From Bacteroidota bacterium (lineage in GTDB: Bacteria > Bacteroidota > Bacteroidia > AKYH767-A > OLB10): a DNA stretch of 64,000 bases. The position numbers were made by a program, and so were the translations under genes. A model generated the notes under the pieces. That model saw nothing but the letters and a program-made list of their open reading frames with translations, made no database searches and was not told the DNA's origin. The DNA is taken from the NCBI GenBank assembly GCA_016717725.1, contig JADKFA010000004.1, forward strand, positions 131,613 to 195,612, in the 5' to 3' direction. This document shows positions 27,621 through 37,219 of the stretch, piece by piece (within the stretch, counting starts at the first letter, position 1; every line of letters begins with the position of its first letter).

Positions 27621-27889
27621 AGATTTCTCTTCGCCAAATTTTCTCGCTAAGTCGCAAAGTTTTCCTCTTCGCTACCCCTCGACAAGCCCAGGGTGAATTT
27701 ATCTCGCGAGGCGTAGAGGCGCTAAGGCAGAGCCACGATCAAATTTCTCGCTAAGGTTTCAATGTTCTCTTAGAAATTTTCCATGATCCCACTATCCAAC
27801 AGAGAAAACCAAAGTTTATAGTAGAATTGAAGCTAAAAGAATAAATTTTATCACTACTTTCATCGTATAGAAAACAACAGCAAAAAACG

Positions 27890-28717
27890 ATGAACGAGCT
27901 ATTAAATTCTACGTTATTCCAGCTAGGGGATCATACCATAAAAGTAATTTCGATTTTATACATTTTTATTTACGCAATATCTGTATTTATCTTTTTACAA
28001 ATTATTAAACGACTTATTTATAGTACGAAGTCACATGATTTAGCAAAGAAATTTGCGATCTATAGTTTACTAAAATATTTTTTCCTTGTCATCGCATTTG
28101 TTGTTGGACTCGAGTTGATGGGCTTTAGTTTGTCAGTACTCATTGCAGGTTCTGCTGCACTCTTAGTTGGAATAGGTTTAGGGCTACAAAATTTGTTTAG
28201 TGATTTTGTTTCTGGTATAATTATTTTGGTAGACGGTTCTGTTAAAGTTGACGATGTAATAGAAGTAAATGGTTTGGTGTGTCGAGTTCAAGAAATAAAC
28301 TTAAGAACAACCACTGTTTTTACTCGAGAGGATAAATATATCATCTTACCAAACTCCGACTTAACACGACTTCAACTCATCAATTGGACACATAACAAGA
28401 AAGCTTCCCGATTCGACGTTACAGTAGGTGTAGATTATAATTCGGATATAAAATTAGTGATGCAATTGATGAAAGAAGCGGCAGTATCTCAAACAAACAT
28501 TTTAAAAACACCCGAACCTTTTGTTCGCTTTGAGGAATACGGCGAATCACGAATCAAATTTACCGTGTTCTTCTGGACCGAAAATGTTTTCAGGGTAGAA
28601 AATATTTTAAGTAATACACGAATAAAAATTTTTGAATTATTCAGAGAAAATAAAATTGTTATTCCTTTTCCACAAAGAGTGGTGCATCTATCTAAGGAGG
28701 ACGAATTTATTCACTAA
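27890..28717 (+). CDS. mscS: MscS family mechanosensitive ion channel
   Basis: A 275-residue protein with three N-terminal helices. The pore helix TM3 is rich in Ala/Gly (LIAGSAALLVGIGLGLQNLF, about 85-104). The beta domain follows (DDVIEVNGLVCRVQEINLRTT, about 121-141), then the C-terminal alpha/beta domain with KTPEPFVRFEEYGES. It acts in the inner membrane as a tension-gated safety valve. The length equals the core MscS. Confidence 0.9.
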   Translation: MNELLNSTLFQLGDHTIKVISILYIFIYAISVFIFLQIIKRLIYSTKSHDLAKKFAIYSLLKYFFLVIAFVVGLELMGFSLSVLIAGSAALLVGIGLGLQNLFSDFVSGIIILVDGSVKVDDVIEVNGLVCRVQEINLRTTTVFTREDKYIILPNSDLTRLQLINWTHNKKASRFDVTVGVDYNSDIKLVMQLMKEAAVSQTNILKTPEPFVRFEEYGESRIKFTVFFWTENVFRVENILSNTRIKIFELFRENKIVIPFPQRVVHLSKEDEFIH

Positions 28718-28782
28718 ATAAATTCGTCTAATTGCCAATAGCAATATGGAGATTTGCGTAAAGACGAAATTGTTTTTATAAT

Positions 28783-28996
28783 GAATTCACCGCCTCACAA
28801 TATCTTTTTAACCTCAGGCTGTTTCTTAAATATCTCTTCTGTTGCCAAACCCTTTATCATTGCTACTCTTGCTTTTGAATATTTTTTATAACCGACTGTA
28901 TCAACAAATGTACTTAGTGATTGTCTTTGCTAATTTCTTCAAAATATACTTCATGTCTTTTACTTATTACTAAACATGTTTTCTTCATTGTTTTAT
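28783..28996 (-). pseudogene. IS200/IS605-type transposase (TnpA) remnant
   Basis: On the minus strand one frame gives CLVISKRHEVYFEEISKDNH, then a stop, then VHLLIQSV, the remains of a HUH catalytic motif (DHVHLLIQSV in intact proteins). A second frame continues YSKARVAMIKGLATEEIFKK and QPEVKKIL, then TGA at the tryptophan of the family motif LWGGEF, then GGEF. The stops and the frameshift show an inactive fragment of a Y1 transposase. It marks the left edge of the accessory island. There is nothing else recognisable in 28997-29189. Confidence 0.75.
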
Positions 28997-29189
28997 CGAA
29001 CAAGTCACTAAAGACGACTCATCAATATTTTGCTGTACAAACGAAATGATACAACAAAACCAATAAATTATGTGACTTATGGATATATTTGCTTTCTGGC
29101 ATTAATAAATTTAAACATTCGCTCTATGGAGCGAGGAATTAACCCTTGGAGATTAAAAAAGCATTAACAAAAATCAAGAATTAATTTAG

Positions 29190-31163
29190 ATGCAAATCAT
29201 ACACAAAATAGACGACTTTTTATTTACCATTTTTCCCGAACTGATGGGGGGGGGTAATTCATTAATTATCAGCACATTAGAAAAGTTTTATGCTTTCGGT
29301 CCTTTCAGACCAAAGGTTTCTATAGACAATGATTGGGTAAAAATAGAAGTTGATGTCCCTGCTATAATCTCACAAGAAGAAGACTACAAAAAAACAGTCG
29401 CACTTTGCGAAAAAGGGAAATATTCAGAGGCAAAAACAATCCTAAAAAATCTTATTGAGAAAAATCCATCAAATTCGGAATACCACCGAATTATGGGACA
29501 AATTCTGTCTGACGAGGGAGATCAAGAAGAAGCAATAAATTCCTTAATTGATGCTTTACGTTGGGATTCTAAAAATGGATGGGCATTACTCATGATGGGA
29601 AACATTTTCGCCAAATTCAAGGATGATGTTCCCACAGCAATGAAATATTATGATCAATCACTAATTGCTAATCCAAACGACAATATTACCATAAACAACA
29701 TTGGTGCAAACCTGATGCAACAAGGTAAGCTTGAAGAAGCAAAATTATATTTTTGGAAGGCATTAAAATTAAACGATCAATACCCAAATACACATTTTGC
29801 ATTAGGAATGATTGCCGATATGCAATCAGATTTGCAGTCTGCGTTCTACAGTACCATTCAGGCAATTAAACTGAATAAAAATAATGATGTTCTATATCAG
29901 AACTCAGTTAGACAAGCTTTTGATATTTCTAAAAAAATCATTGCAAGTGATACTGGTAAAAAAACTTTTCGGGAATACAGGCATAAGCTTGAATTTGATT
30001 GTGAAAGAAAAATTGATATTATTCAAGATGAAGAAATTCCAACAGCAGCGAAATTCGAGTTTGCGGAAAATTATAATAGAGAAACTCACATAGTAAAATA
30101 CAACCCAAGCTACCCAGCGCATGAGCATTTAATAATGCATGAACTTGTTCATTTAGATTTTGTAATTGAGGCAAGAAAAGTAGAATTAAATCAACTATTC
30201 ATTTCTACTCAGAGTCACAAAACAGAATTTATTAAAGGTCTTGGATCAACTATCAAGCAGTTTAACAAGCTGGGTATTTCTGAAAAATCAAGTGCCGAAT
30301 ATTGTTCAGGTTTATTTGAAGGAATGAACCGACAAATATTTAATACCCCAATTGATTTATTTATTGAGAATTTCCTATTTCATGAATTCTCAGAGCTCAG
30401 ACCGTTTCAATTCATTTCACTTTACAATATGTTGCAAGAATCTCTTACGGCTGTAACGGATAAAAAGATTGTTGAACTTTCTCCTAAAGATATAATTTCA
30501 AAAAGCAAGGTTTACAACTTAGTAAACGCATTTCAATTCAAAGAATTATTTGGTATTGATTTCATCAAGGATTTTAAAGCGACATCAATTGAAACGAAAC
30601 TAGCAACAGATTTTTATGATGAGTATCTTCAATACAAGGATAACAAAGAGCCTGCCGAAGAATATGAATTGGTTTTGCATTGGGCCGAGGATTTAAAACT
30701 TGACAAAAACTTTGAACTTGTAAATGAGAAAGAATTCAGAGCTAAAAGAACTGACATCGAAAGTCTTTTAACTTCAATCGAAAACGATCCATATGATTTA
30801 GAATCCAAGGACCCCAACAAGCAAAGAGAGATGGACAAATTTCAAAAATCACAACAAAGTATTGGAACAAATATGGCTGTTGTGATGTTCATGGTTGACG
30901 CATTGCAATTTTTTCAAAGCAAACCAATAAAAGAAATTAAAAAAATCGCCTTTGAAATTGCTACACAAGGAACTCAAGGCTATAGACCAGATAAAAGCGA
31001 CTACAGAATCAGTTCCATATCTGGTAAAACTTTTTCAGGGTATCAAATTCTAGCATATTACTATGTGAGTTGGGCATTGGCAATTCCAGAGATGCTAACA
31101 CAACTTCAGTTGCCTTATGATGATGAATATAAAATGGCTTTGACCATATATAAACCCAAGTAG
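29190..31163 (+). CDS. TPR protein with zincin-like HExxH motif
   Basis: A 657-residue protein. Tetratricopeptide repeats cover about 70-235 (SEYHRIMGQILSDEGDQEEA, ALLMMGNIFAKFKDD, NNIGANLMQQGKLEEAKLYF). The middle holds a probable metallopeptidase motif H317-E-L-V-H321 in HLIMHELVHLDFVIEAR. No signal peptide or membrane helix is evident, so it is likely cytoplasmic. A run of nine G (29246-29254, codons 19-22, MGGG) near the start is unusual in this A+T-rich DNA. The gene is four bases from a MazG-like gene. I do not recognise the family; a defence or stress function is inferred from context. Confidence 0.8.
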   Translation: MQIIHKIDDFLFTIFPELMGGGNSLIISTLEKFYAFGPFRPKVSIDNDWVKIEVDVPAIISQEEDYKKTVALCEKGKYSEAKTILKNLIEKNPSNSEYHRIMGQILSDEGDQEEAINSLIDALRWDSKNGWALLMMGNIFAKFKDDVPTAMKYYDQSLIANPNDNITINNIGANLMQQGKLEEAKLYFWKALKLNDQYPNTHFALGMIADMQSDLQSAFYSTIQAIKLNKNNDVLYQNSVRQAFDISKKIIASDTGKKTFREYRHKLEFDCERKIDIIQDEEIPTAAKFEFAENYNRETHIVKYNPSYPAHEHLIMHELVHLDFVIEARKVELNQLFISTQSHKTEFIKGLGSTIKQFNKLGISEKSSAEYCSGLFEGMNRQIFNTPIDLFIENFLFHEFSELRPFQFISLYNMLQESLTAVTDKKIVELSPKDIISKSKVYNLVNAFQFKELFGIDFIKDFKATSIETKLATDFYDEYLQYKDNKEPAEEYELVLHWAEDLKLDKNFELVNEKEFRAKRTDIESLLTSIENDPYDLESKDPNKQREMDKFQKSQQSIGTNMAVVMFMVDALQFFQSKPIKEIKKIAFEIATQGTQGYRPDKSDYRISSISGKTFSGYQILAYYYVSWALAIPEMLTQLQLPYDDEYKMALTIYKPK

Positions 31164-31167
31164 ACAA

Positions 31168-31497
31168 ATGAAAGAAAACAAAGAAATAATTCAAGCACTT
31201 CTGACATTTAGAAATGAAAGAGATTGGGAGCAATTTCACAATTCTAAAGATTTGGCATTAGCTTTAAATATTGAGGCGGGAGAGCTACTAGAAATATTTC
31301 TGTGGAAAAATGCAGAGGATGCAAACAAAGAAAAAATTAAAGAGGAATTAGCAGATGTTTTTTCATTCGCATTTTTATTGGCTGATAAATATGGTTTTGA
31401 CGTGAAAGAAATAGTCTTAGAAAAGATTAAAAAAAACGCAGAAAAATATCCAATTACTAAGGCAAAAGGCACAGCGAAAAAGTATGATGAATTATAA
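31168..31497 (+). CDS. MazG-like nucleotide pyrophosphohydrolase
   Basis: A 109-residue all-alpha protein with the MazG/RS21-C6 signature: LALNIEAGELLEIF (acidic residues about 36-42) and EELADVFSFAFLLAD (about 59-73). These bind magnesium for hydrolysis of (d)NTPs to monophosphates. The length fits the single-domain dCTPase-like subgroup. It sits between the TPR-HExxH gene (4-base gap) and the helicase fusion (14-base overlap), so all three are translationally linked. Nucleotide-depleting enzymes occur in some anti-phage systems; that role is only suggested here. Confidence 0.9.
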   Translation: MKENKEIIQALLTFRNERDWEQFHNSKDLALALNIEAGELLEIFLWKNAEDANKEKIKEELADVFSFAFLLADKYGFDVKEIVLEKIKKNAEKYPITKAKGTAKKYDEL

Positions 31498-33727
31498 AGA
31501 TTTTGAATTATCAATTCAAGTATCGGAACCTTTTCCATTCAACCTTGAATCTATAAGGGCAATTGAAACAAATCAATGGGTCAAGAATCAGTGGCCGCTT
31601 GTATATTTTTTAAAAAATGAAGGTATAAGCAAAGCATATATTGGTGAATCAACAAATGCTTCTTTGAGATTAAAGAACCACTTGGCAAACCCAAAAAAAG
31701 CTAATCTTTTTCAAACTGTTAATATAATAGGTAGCGATAAGTTTAATAAATCAGCAACTTTAGACTTAGAGTCGAGACTTATACAATACATAAACGCTGA
31801 GGGTACTTTTACAACAGAAAATTTAAATCTAGGCCATCAAAATCACAACTATTATCAACAAGATTTATATAAAAATTTATTTTATACTGTTTGGCAAAAA
31901 CTGATTGAAAAAAAGATTGTTTCCAAATCCCTTTCAGAAATAGAAAATTCAGAGTTATTTAAATATTCACCTTATAAAGCTTTAAATGATGATCAATATA
32001 AGTCTGTATTAGAAATACTTAATTGTATTAATAAATCTGAAGGAAACTCGATTTTTGTGAGTGGGGGCGCTGGCACGGGTAAAACTATTTTAGCAACTTA
32101 CTTGATGAAACTATTATATAGTGATGTTAACTATAATGAAGATTTTGAAGTAAAGGAAGATGATGTATATGAAATAAATTTAATTAAAGAATTTCAAATA
32201 AAGTATCCAAAAGCTAAAATTGGTTTTGTAATTGCTATGACACCTTTAAGAGAAACTATTAAGAAGGTATTTAGTAGTGTTCCTGGATTGCATAGAGAAA
32301 TGGTTATGTCTCCATCAGAAACTTTTAAATTGGGTTCAAAATATGATTTATTAATTGTAGATGAAGCTCATAGACTAAGACAGTTTAGAAATATTAGTTG
32401 GATGGGTGAATTTAGAAAAAAAAATCAGCTTTTAGGACTGGGAGATGATGGGAATGAATTAGATTGGATCATTGCAAATAGCAATAATCAAATTTTCTTT
32501 TACGATCCAGCTCAATCTATAAAACCATCTGACATTGATGAATATAAATTTTCTGAAATACTAAACAAAAAAAACACTTTAACGCTAAGCTTGAATTCTC
32601 AGATGAGAGCAAAAGGCGGTAACGACTATATTACTTTTATTGATGATTTGTTAAATTGCAATGTTGTTAAAAAGCCAAATTTTTCAATGGATTTTGAACT
32701 TGAGTATTTTGATTCTCTTATCACTCTCTACAGCAAATTAAAAATTAAAGAAAAAGAAAATGGACTTTGTAGATTGATCGCGGGGTATTCATGGGAATGG
32801 AAATCTGATCCCAAAAGAAAACAACCAACCTTAGATGCAATTGATATTGAAATCGAAGGTTTGAAATTCCAATGGAACAAAACTGATAAGGATTGGATTA
32901 CATCAGAAAACTCCTTTGAGCAAATTGGTTGTATTCACACAACCCAAGGTTATGATTTAAATTACAGTGCTGTAATTTTTGGTCTAGAAATAGATTATGA
33001 TCCAATACTGAATTGTCTTGTAATAGATAAATCTAAATATTTTGATAAAAATGGCAAAAATGGCGTGACTGATATTGATGATCTCAAAGCATATATTGTG
33101 AACATATACAAAACTGTTCTGTATAGGGGTATAAAAGGAGTTTATATTTATGCTTGCAATAAAAATCTAAAACAATATCTTAAAACCCATTTAAATATAA
33201 ATCAAGAATCAAATACAATTCTAGAGTTAAAAAGTAATGGTCCTAGAATAATTCCATTTGAATCAGTTAAGCCTTTTGTAAATGCTGTTCCAATCTATAA
33301 TATTAAAGTTGCCGCAACCAACTTTAGTGACCCTCAATTTTATGAAGAATTTAGCTGGGCTGAGTTGCCAATGCAAGTTAGTCCTAAAAAGGGGTATTTT
33401 ATTGCACAAGTAATTGGGGAATCTATGAATAAAAAAATACCTAATTCTTCCTATTGCCTATTTGAAGAGTATACTGCTGGCAGCAAAAATGGTGAAATTG
33501 TTCTTGCAGAATGTACAAGTATTCAAGATGGCGATTATGGATCTGGATATACCATAAAAGAATACAATAGCATGAAGAACTTTTCAGAGGATAGTTTCCG
33601 ACATGAATCTATTGTTTTAAAGCCACTAAGCTATGATACTACTTTTGAAAACATAATTTTATACCCAGACGAAACAATTAAATTCAGAGTTAGAGGGATA
33701 TTCAAAAAAGTGCTAAATTGGATTTAA
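31484..33727 (+). CDS. GIY-YIG / DUF2075 helicase / S24-like fusion protein
   Basis: A 747-residue protein with three parts. Residues 38-108 are a GIY-YIG nuclease domain (LVYFLKN, then AYIGES, R62 in LRLKNH, E96 in LDLESRLI). Residues 165-600 are a DUF2075 (Schlafen group 3 helicase-type) ATPase with Walker A GGAGTGKT (194-201), Walker B LLIVDEAHR (about 288-296) and QIGCIHTTQGYDLNY. Residues 625-747 resemble an S24/LexA domain: QVIGESMNKKIPNSS with the nucleophile-type Ser (about 646), and a candidate Lys in GYTIKEY. It starts inside the MazG gene. GIY-YIG/DUF2075 proteins are known but uncharacterised; the S24-like tail suggests regulated self-cleavage or signalling (inference). Confidence 0.88.
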   Translation: MMNYKDFELSIQVSEPFPFNLESIRAIETNQWVKNQWPLVYFLKNEGISKAYIGESTNASLRLKNHLANPKKANLFQTVNIIGSDKFNKSATLDLESRLIQYINAEGTFTTENLNLGHQNHNYYQQDLYKNLFYTVWQKLIEKKIVSKSLSEIENSELFKYSPYKALNDDQYKSVLEILNCINKSEGNSIFVSGGAGTGKTILATYLMKLLYSDVNYNEDFEVKEDDVYEINLIKEFQIKYPKAKIGFVIAMTPLRETIKKVFSSVPGLHREMVMSPSETFKLGSKYDLLIVDEAHRLRQFRNISWMGEFRKKNQLLGLGDDGNELDWIIANSNNQIFFYDPAQSIKPSDIDEYKFSEILNKKNTLTLSLNSQMRAKGGNDYITFIDDLLNCNVVKKPNFSMDFELEYFDSLITLYSKLKIKEKENGLCRLIAGYSWEWKSDPKRKQPTLDAIDIEIEGLKFQWNKTDKDWITSENSFEQIGCIHTTQGYDLNYSAVIFGLEIDYDPILNCLVIDKSKYFDKNGKNGVTDIDDLKAYIVNIYKTVLYRGIKGVYIYACNKNLKQYLKTHLNINQESNTILELKSNGPRIIPFESVKPFVNAVPIYNIKVAATNFSDPQFYEEFSWAELPMQVSPKKGYFIAQVIGESMNKKIPNSSYCLFEEYTAGSKNGEIVLAECTSIQDGDYGSGYTIKEYNSMKNFSEDSFRHESIVLKPLSYDTTFENIILYPDETIKFRVRGIFKKVLNWI

Positions 33728-34056
33728 GGAAAATGAACTAATTTAAAATATTATACAATTAGATAAATTTTTTATTATTAGAATTTAATTTTAGAAAATA
33801 ATTGCGTTTTTCAACAGTTGCAATTAGCAGATAATGATTCGTTACGTTTGGAAGACTCTCCTCCCGTCGTGTCGAGCACAAAAACTCCATCTTTTAAGGG
33901 AGTTGTTCATTTATCCAACTATCGATACTTACCTGCTTCTAAATCGACTATATTTGCTTTAGAACAGATGTAATTACGCAGACTGTTGTTAAACACGAAC
34001 GAGAACAACAGAGCAGGAAAACAATATCATTTTCAAAATAAAGTAATTCTTTAAAA
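33728..34056. other. Intergenic region
   Basis: A 329-base gap between the helicase fusion and the nuclease gene. No gene, terminator or repeat was recognised. Confidence 0.4.
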
Positions 34057-34668
34057 ATGACAAATAAGTGGGGCTTTTTACGCGAAACTGCTGCGCTGGC
34101 TAATAAGGCGGGTATTGATAAAGATACCGGTTTACATAGAACGGGATTGGATGATTATCTAAAAGTAATTTTTCCAGAAATAGACGACTGGATACACGAC
34201 AAAACATTAGGTTTAGTTAATGGTAAACTTTACAGAAGTCGTCCCGATTACAGAAGTGAGAAATTAAAACTAATAATTGAATTTGACGGACTACAGCATT
34301 ATACGAAACCGGATATTATTGAAAAAGATTTAAAACATACTGAGCTATACCAAAACATAGGATATAAAGTTGTGCGTATTCCGTATTTTATTCAACTATC
34401 TAATAAAGCTGTTAAACATTTATTTGATGTAGATGTATCAGAAGAATTATTTAACGAAACCATATCTTCGTTAGGTATTGAAGGTCAAAACACACCCGCG
34501 TACTTATGTCAAGCTGGAGTAAAACGAATGGCAAATGAATTTAAAAATTTCCCAGAACAATATAAAACGAATTTAGATTTTCTAAAAAAACAGAATAACC
34601 CTTTTAGAACTGGCGTTGAGTTTTTAGAAAACGAATTCAAGAATCAAACAAGTTCACAAAACAACTAA
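34057..34668 (+). CDS. DUF559/Vsr-like PD-(D/E)xK endonuclease
   Basis: A 203-residue protein. The nuclease core is at about 58-110: LYRSRPDYRSEKLKLIIEFD, with D64, E75 and D77, then GLQHY (H81), and YQNIGYKVVRIPYF. This matches the DUF559/very-short-patch-repair layout of the PD-(D/E)xK fold. The target is unknown. It follows the helicase island and precedes an EEP-type phosphohydrolase; no cognate methyltransferase is nearby, so a simple restriction pair is not supported. Confidence 0.8.
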   Translation: MTNKWGFLRETAALANKAGIDKDTGLHRTGLDDYLKVIFPEIDDWIHDKTLGLVNGKLYRSRPDYRSEKLKLIIEFDGLQHYTKPDIIEKDLKHTELYQNIGYKVVRIPYFIQLSNKAVKHLFDVDVSEELFNETISSLGIEGQNTPAYLCQAGVKRMANEFKNFPEQYKTNLDFLKKQNNPFRTGVEFLENEFKNQTSSQNN

Positions 34669-34740
34669 GGATTCGTTATAAATTAGCGCATTTAGATAAT
34701 CGTAATTTATACATCATAATTTGGTACATAAATTAAAAAT

Positions 34741-35460
34741 ATGAAGGTTATAACATGGAACTGTAATATGGCTTTCAGAAAAAAAGCTGGCTTTATTCTG
34801 ACACATCAGCCAGACATATTAATTATTGTAGAATGTGAACATCTCGACAAATTGTTATTCAAAACAGACATCCCTAAACCAAAAGACAGCTTATGGTTTG
34901 GGAAAAATCAACACAAGGGACTTGCAATTTTTTCATATGGCGACTATCGTTTTAAAGTGCTTGAAAATCATAATGAAGAATTTAAAACAATTATCCCTAT
35001 TCATGTTACAGGAGGTCATTTTAGTTTTAACTTATTTCTAATCTGGGCATACAATCGTGATGACATAGACGGAAGATATATCACCCAGGTTTGGAAGGCT
35101 ATTACATATTATGACGAACTTTTAACAGACAAACCTACAATGTTTATTGGCGACTTCAACAGCAATACAATTTGGGATTATAAAAAACATAGATTAGGTA
35201 GTCATTCGGCAGTTGTAAAACAACTAGAGGATAAAGGAATTTTCAGCACCTATCACACACATCATAAACAGTTGCAAGGGAAAGAACAACATCCGACATT
35301 TTATATGTATCGACATAAAAACAAGCCTTATCACATTGACTATTGCTTTGTTTCGAAAGACCTATTAGACAAACTTCAATCGGTAGACGTTGGTGAGTAT
35401 GACTTTTGGACAAAGCATAGCGATCATGTTCCATTAATCTTATCGTTTGATAACTCCTAA
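34741..35460 (+). CDS. Endonuclease/exonuclease/phosphatase (EEP) family protein
   Basis: A 239-residue protein with the full EEP motif set: TWNCN (N7), IIVECE (E31), FIGDFNSN (D and N near 136-138), HIDYCFVS and the terminal HSDHVPLI. These residues bind magnesium and cleave phosphodiesters or phosphomonoesters, as in exonuclease III and DNase I. No signal peptide is visible, so it is probably cytoplasmic. It may belong to the accessory island. Confidence 0.88.
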   Translation: MKVITWNCNMAFRKKAGFILTHQPDILIIVECEHLDKLLFKTDIPKPKDSLWFGKNQHKGLAIFSYGDYRFKVLENHNEEFKTIIPIHVTGGHFSFNLFLIWAYNRDDIDGRYITQVWKAITYYDELLTDKPTMFIGDFNSNTIWDYKKHRLGSHSAVVKQLEDKGIFSTYHTHHKQLQGKEQHPTFYMYRHKNKPYHIDYCFVSKDLLDKLQSVDVGEYDFWTKHSDHVPLILSFDNS

Positions 35461-35547
35461 ATTTAACAGGAGTATGAAATCGCTTTTTCGAGTCAACTAA
35501 TTATGTTCTTTGCTTTATTAGGTTATTGAAATGAAAATTGCATTGTG

Positions 35548-37212
35548 TTATTTCCCTTTCTCCTTCACAAAACTATCCTTCAATGTCACGGTCCTATTGA
35601 AAACTAACTTCTCTGCTGAACTTTTTGTATCTGGTGTGAAATAACCTTTGCGCATAAATTGATAAAGCATTCCGGGCTGTGCTTCTTTTAGAGAAGGTTC
35701 CAGCATTGCATTCTTAACGATTTTCAAACTATCTGGATTGATGTATTCTTTAAAATCTCCTTCTTCGCTCGAAGGATCTTCTACATTAAATAGTCGTTCA
35801 TATAATCTTATCTCCGCAGGAACAGCGTGTGGTGCGCTCACCCAATGGATAACGCCCTTCACTTGAAGTCCGCTGGTATCATGTCCGCTTTTACTCTCGG
35901 GAATATAACGGGTATGGATTAACGAAACTTTTCCGTTTTCATCTTTCTCAAAGCCTGTACACTCTACAATAAACGCACTCTTCAGTCTCACCATTTTACC
36001 AGGAGCCAATCTGAAAAACTTTTTTTCGGGTACTTCCATGAAATCATCCGCCTCAATAAACAACTCTTTGCTGAATGGAATTTCTCGAGTCCCTGCATTT
36101 TCATCTTCTGTATTATTATCGGTAGTAAGCATTTCCGATTTTCCATCTGGATAATTCTCGATGATCAATTTTAGGGGATCTAAAACAGCCATCACGCGTG
36201 TTGCTTTTTTATTGAGATCCTCGCGAACACAAAACTCCAACAGTCCTACATCAATAATATTTTCTCTTCGCGCTACGCCTACTCGCTCCGCAAAGTTGCG
36301 AATGCTCTCTGGAGTATACCCTCTTCGTCGCAATGCGCTAATGGTAGGCATGCGGGGATCGTCCCAGCCGCTAACATGCTTTTCATTTACTAGTTGCAAT
36401 AATTTTCGCTTGCTCATCACCGTGTAATTCAAATTGAGTCGAGCAAACTCATACTGATGACTTGGAAATAATTCTAATTTATGAATGAACCATTCATACA
36501 ATGGGCGATGCACTTCAAATTCCAAGGTGCAAATAGAGTGTGTAATTTCTTCGATGGCATCACTTTGTCCGTGTGCAAAATCGTACATCGGATAAATGCA
36601 CCATTCGCTTCCTGTACGGTGGTGATCGGTATGTTTGATGCGATACATGATGGGATCACGGAAATGCATGTTCGGTGATGCCATATCAATTCTTGCACGC
36701 AATACTTTCTCTCCATCTTTAAATTCTCCATTTCGCATGCGAGAAAACAGGTCCAAGTTCTCTTCGGTAGTACGTGAACGATATGGACTTTCTACTCCAG
36801 GTGTAGTTGGAGTTCCTTTCATATTGGCAATTTCTTCTGCACTGCTGTCGTCTACATACGCTAAATTTTTTTCGATGAGGCGAACAGCAAATGCATAGAG
36901 TTTCGGAAAATAATCGGACGCATAAAACTCATTTGCCCATTCGAAGCCCAACCATTTTATATCGGCTTTAATGCTATCTACATATTCTGTCTCTTCTTTC
37001 TCGGGATTGGTATCGTCAAAACGCAAATTTGTTTTTCCACCAAACTGTTGGGCAATTCCAAAGTTCAAACAAATCGATTTAGAATGTCCAATGTGCAAAT
37101 AGCCATTGGGTTCCGGAGGGAAACGAGTAAGCACTCTTCCTCCGTGTTTACCATTTTTAACGTCCTCTGCTATAATCTCGGCTAAGAAATTGGGGCCTTT
37201 TTCTGTACTCAT
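35548..37212 (-). CDS. glnS: Glutaminyl-tRNA synthetase
   Basis: A 554-residue class I aminoacyl-tRNA synthetase. The HIGH-type motif is FPPEPNGYLHIGHSKS (about 27-42), the KMSKS-type loop is YTVMSKRKL (about 263-271), and LRFDDTNPEKE follows the first motif. The C-terminal beta-barrels form the anticodon-binding region typical of GlnRS (GSEWCIYPMYDFAHG, VHRPLYEWF). It charges tRNA-Gln with glutamine in the cytoplasm. Presence of both GlnRS and GluRS here means direct Gln charging rather than the amidation route. Confidence 0.96.
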   Translation of the reverse strand: MSTEKGPNFLAEIIAEDVKNGKHGGRVLTRFPPEPNGYLHIGHSKSICLNFGIAQQFGGKTNLRFDDTNPEKEETEYVDSIKADIKWLGFEWANEFYASDYFPKLYAFAVRLIEKNLAYVDDSSAEEIANMKGTPTTPGVESPYRSRTTEENLDLFSRMRNGEFKDGEKVLRARIDMASPNMHFRDPIMYRIKHTDHHRTGSEWCIYPMYDFAHGQSDAIEEITHSICTLEFEVHRPLYEWFIHKLELFPSHQYEFARLNLNYTVMSKRKLLQLVNEKHVSGWDDPRMPTISALRRRGYTPESIRNFAERVGVARRENIIDVGLLEFCVREDLNKKATRVMAVLDPLKLIIENYPDGKSEMLTTDNNTEDENAGTREIPFSKELFIEADDFMEVPEKKFFRLAPGKMVRLKSAFIVECTGFEKDENGKVSLIHTRYIPESKSGHDTSGLQVKGVIHWVSAPHAVPAEIRLYERLFNVEDPSSEEGDFKEYINPDSLKIVKNAMLEPSLKEAQPGMLYQFMRKGYFTPDTKSSAEKLVFNRTVTLKDSFVKEKGK

Positions 37213-37219
37213 AATACTG

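Noticed and set aside
28718..29189. Functional IS200 element
   Set aside because: Stops and a frameshift interrupt the catalytic region, and no intact ends were identified.
34057..34668. Restriction-modification system
   Set aside because: A nuclease is present but no DNA methyltransferase or specificity gene occurs nearby; the methyltransferases at 7171 and 56192 are of small-molecule and rRNA types.
36161..36898. Plus-strand frames opposite glnS
   Set aside because: Shadow frames of a strong coding sequence, without family features.
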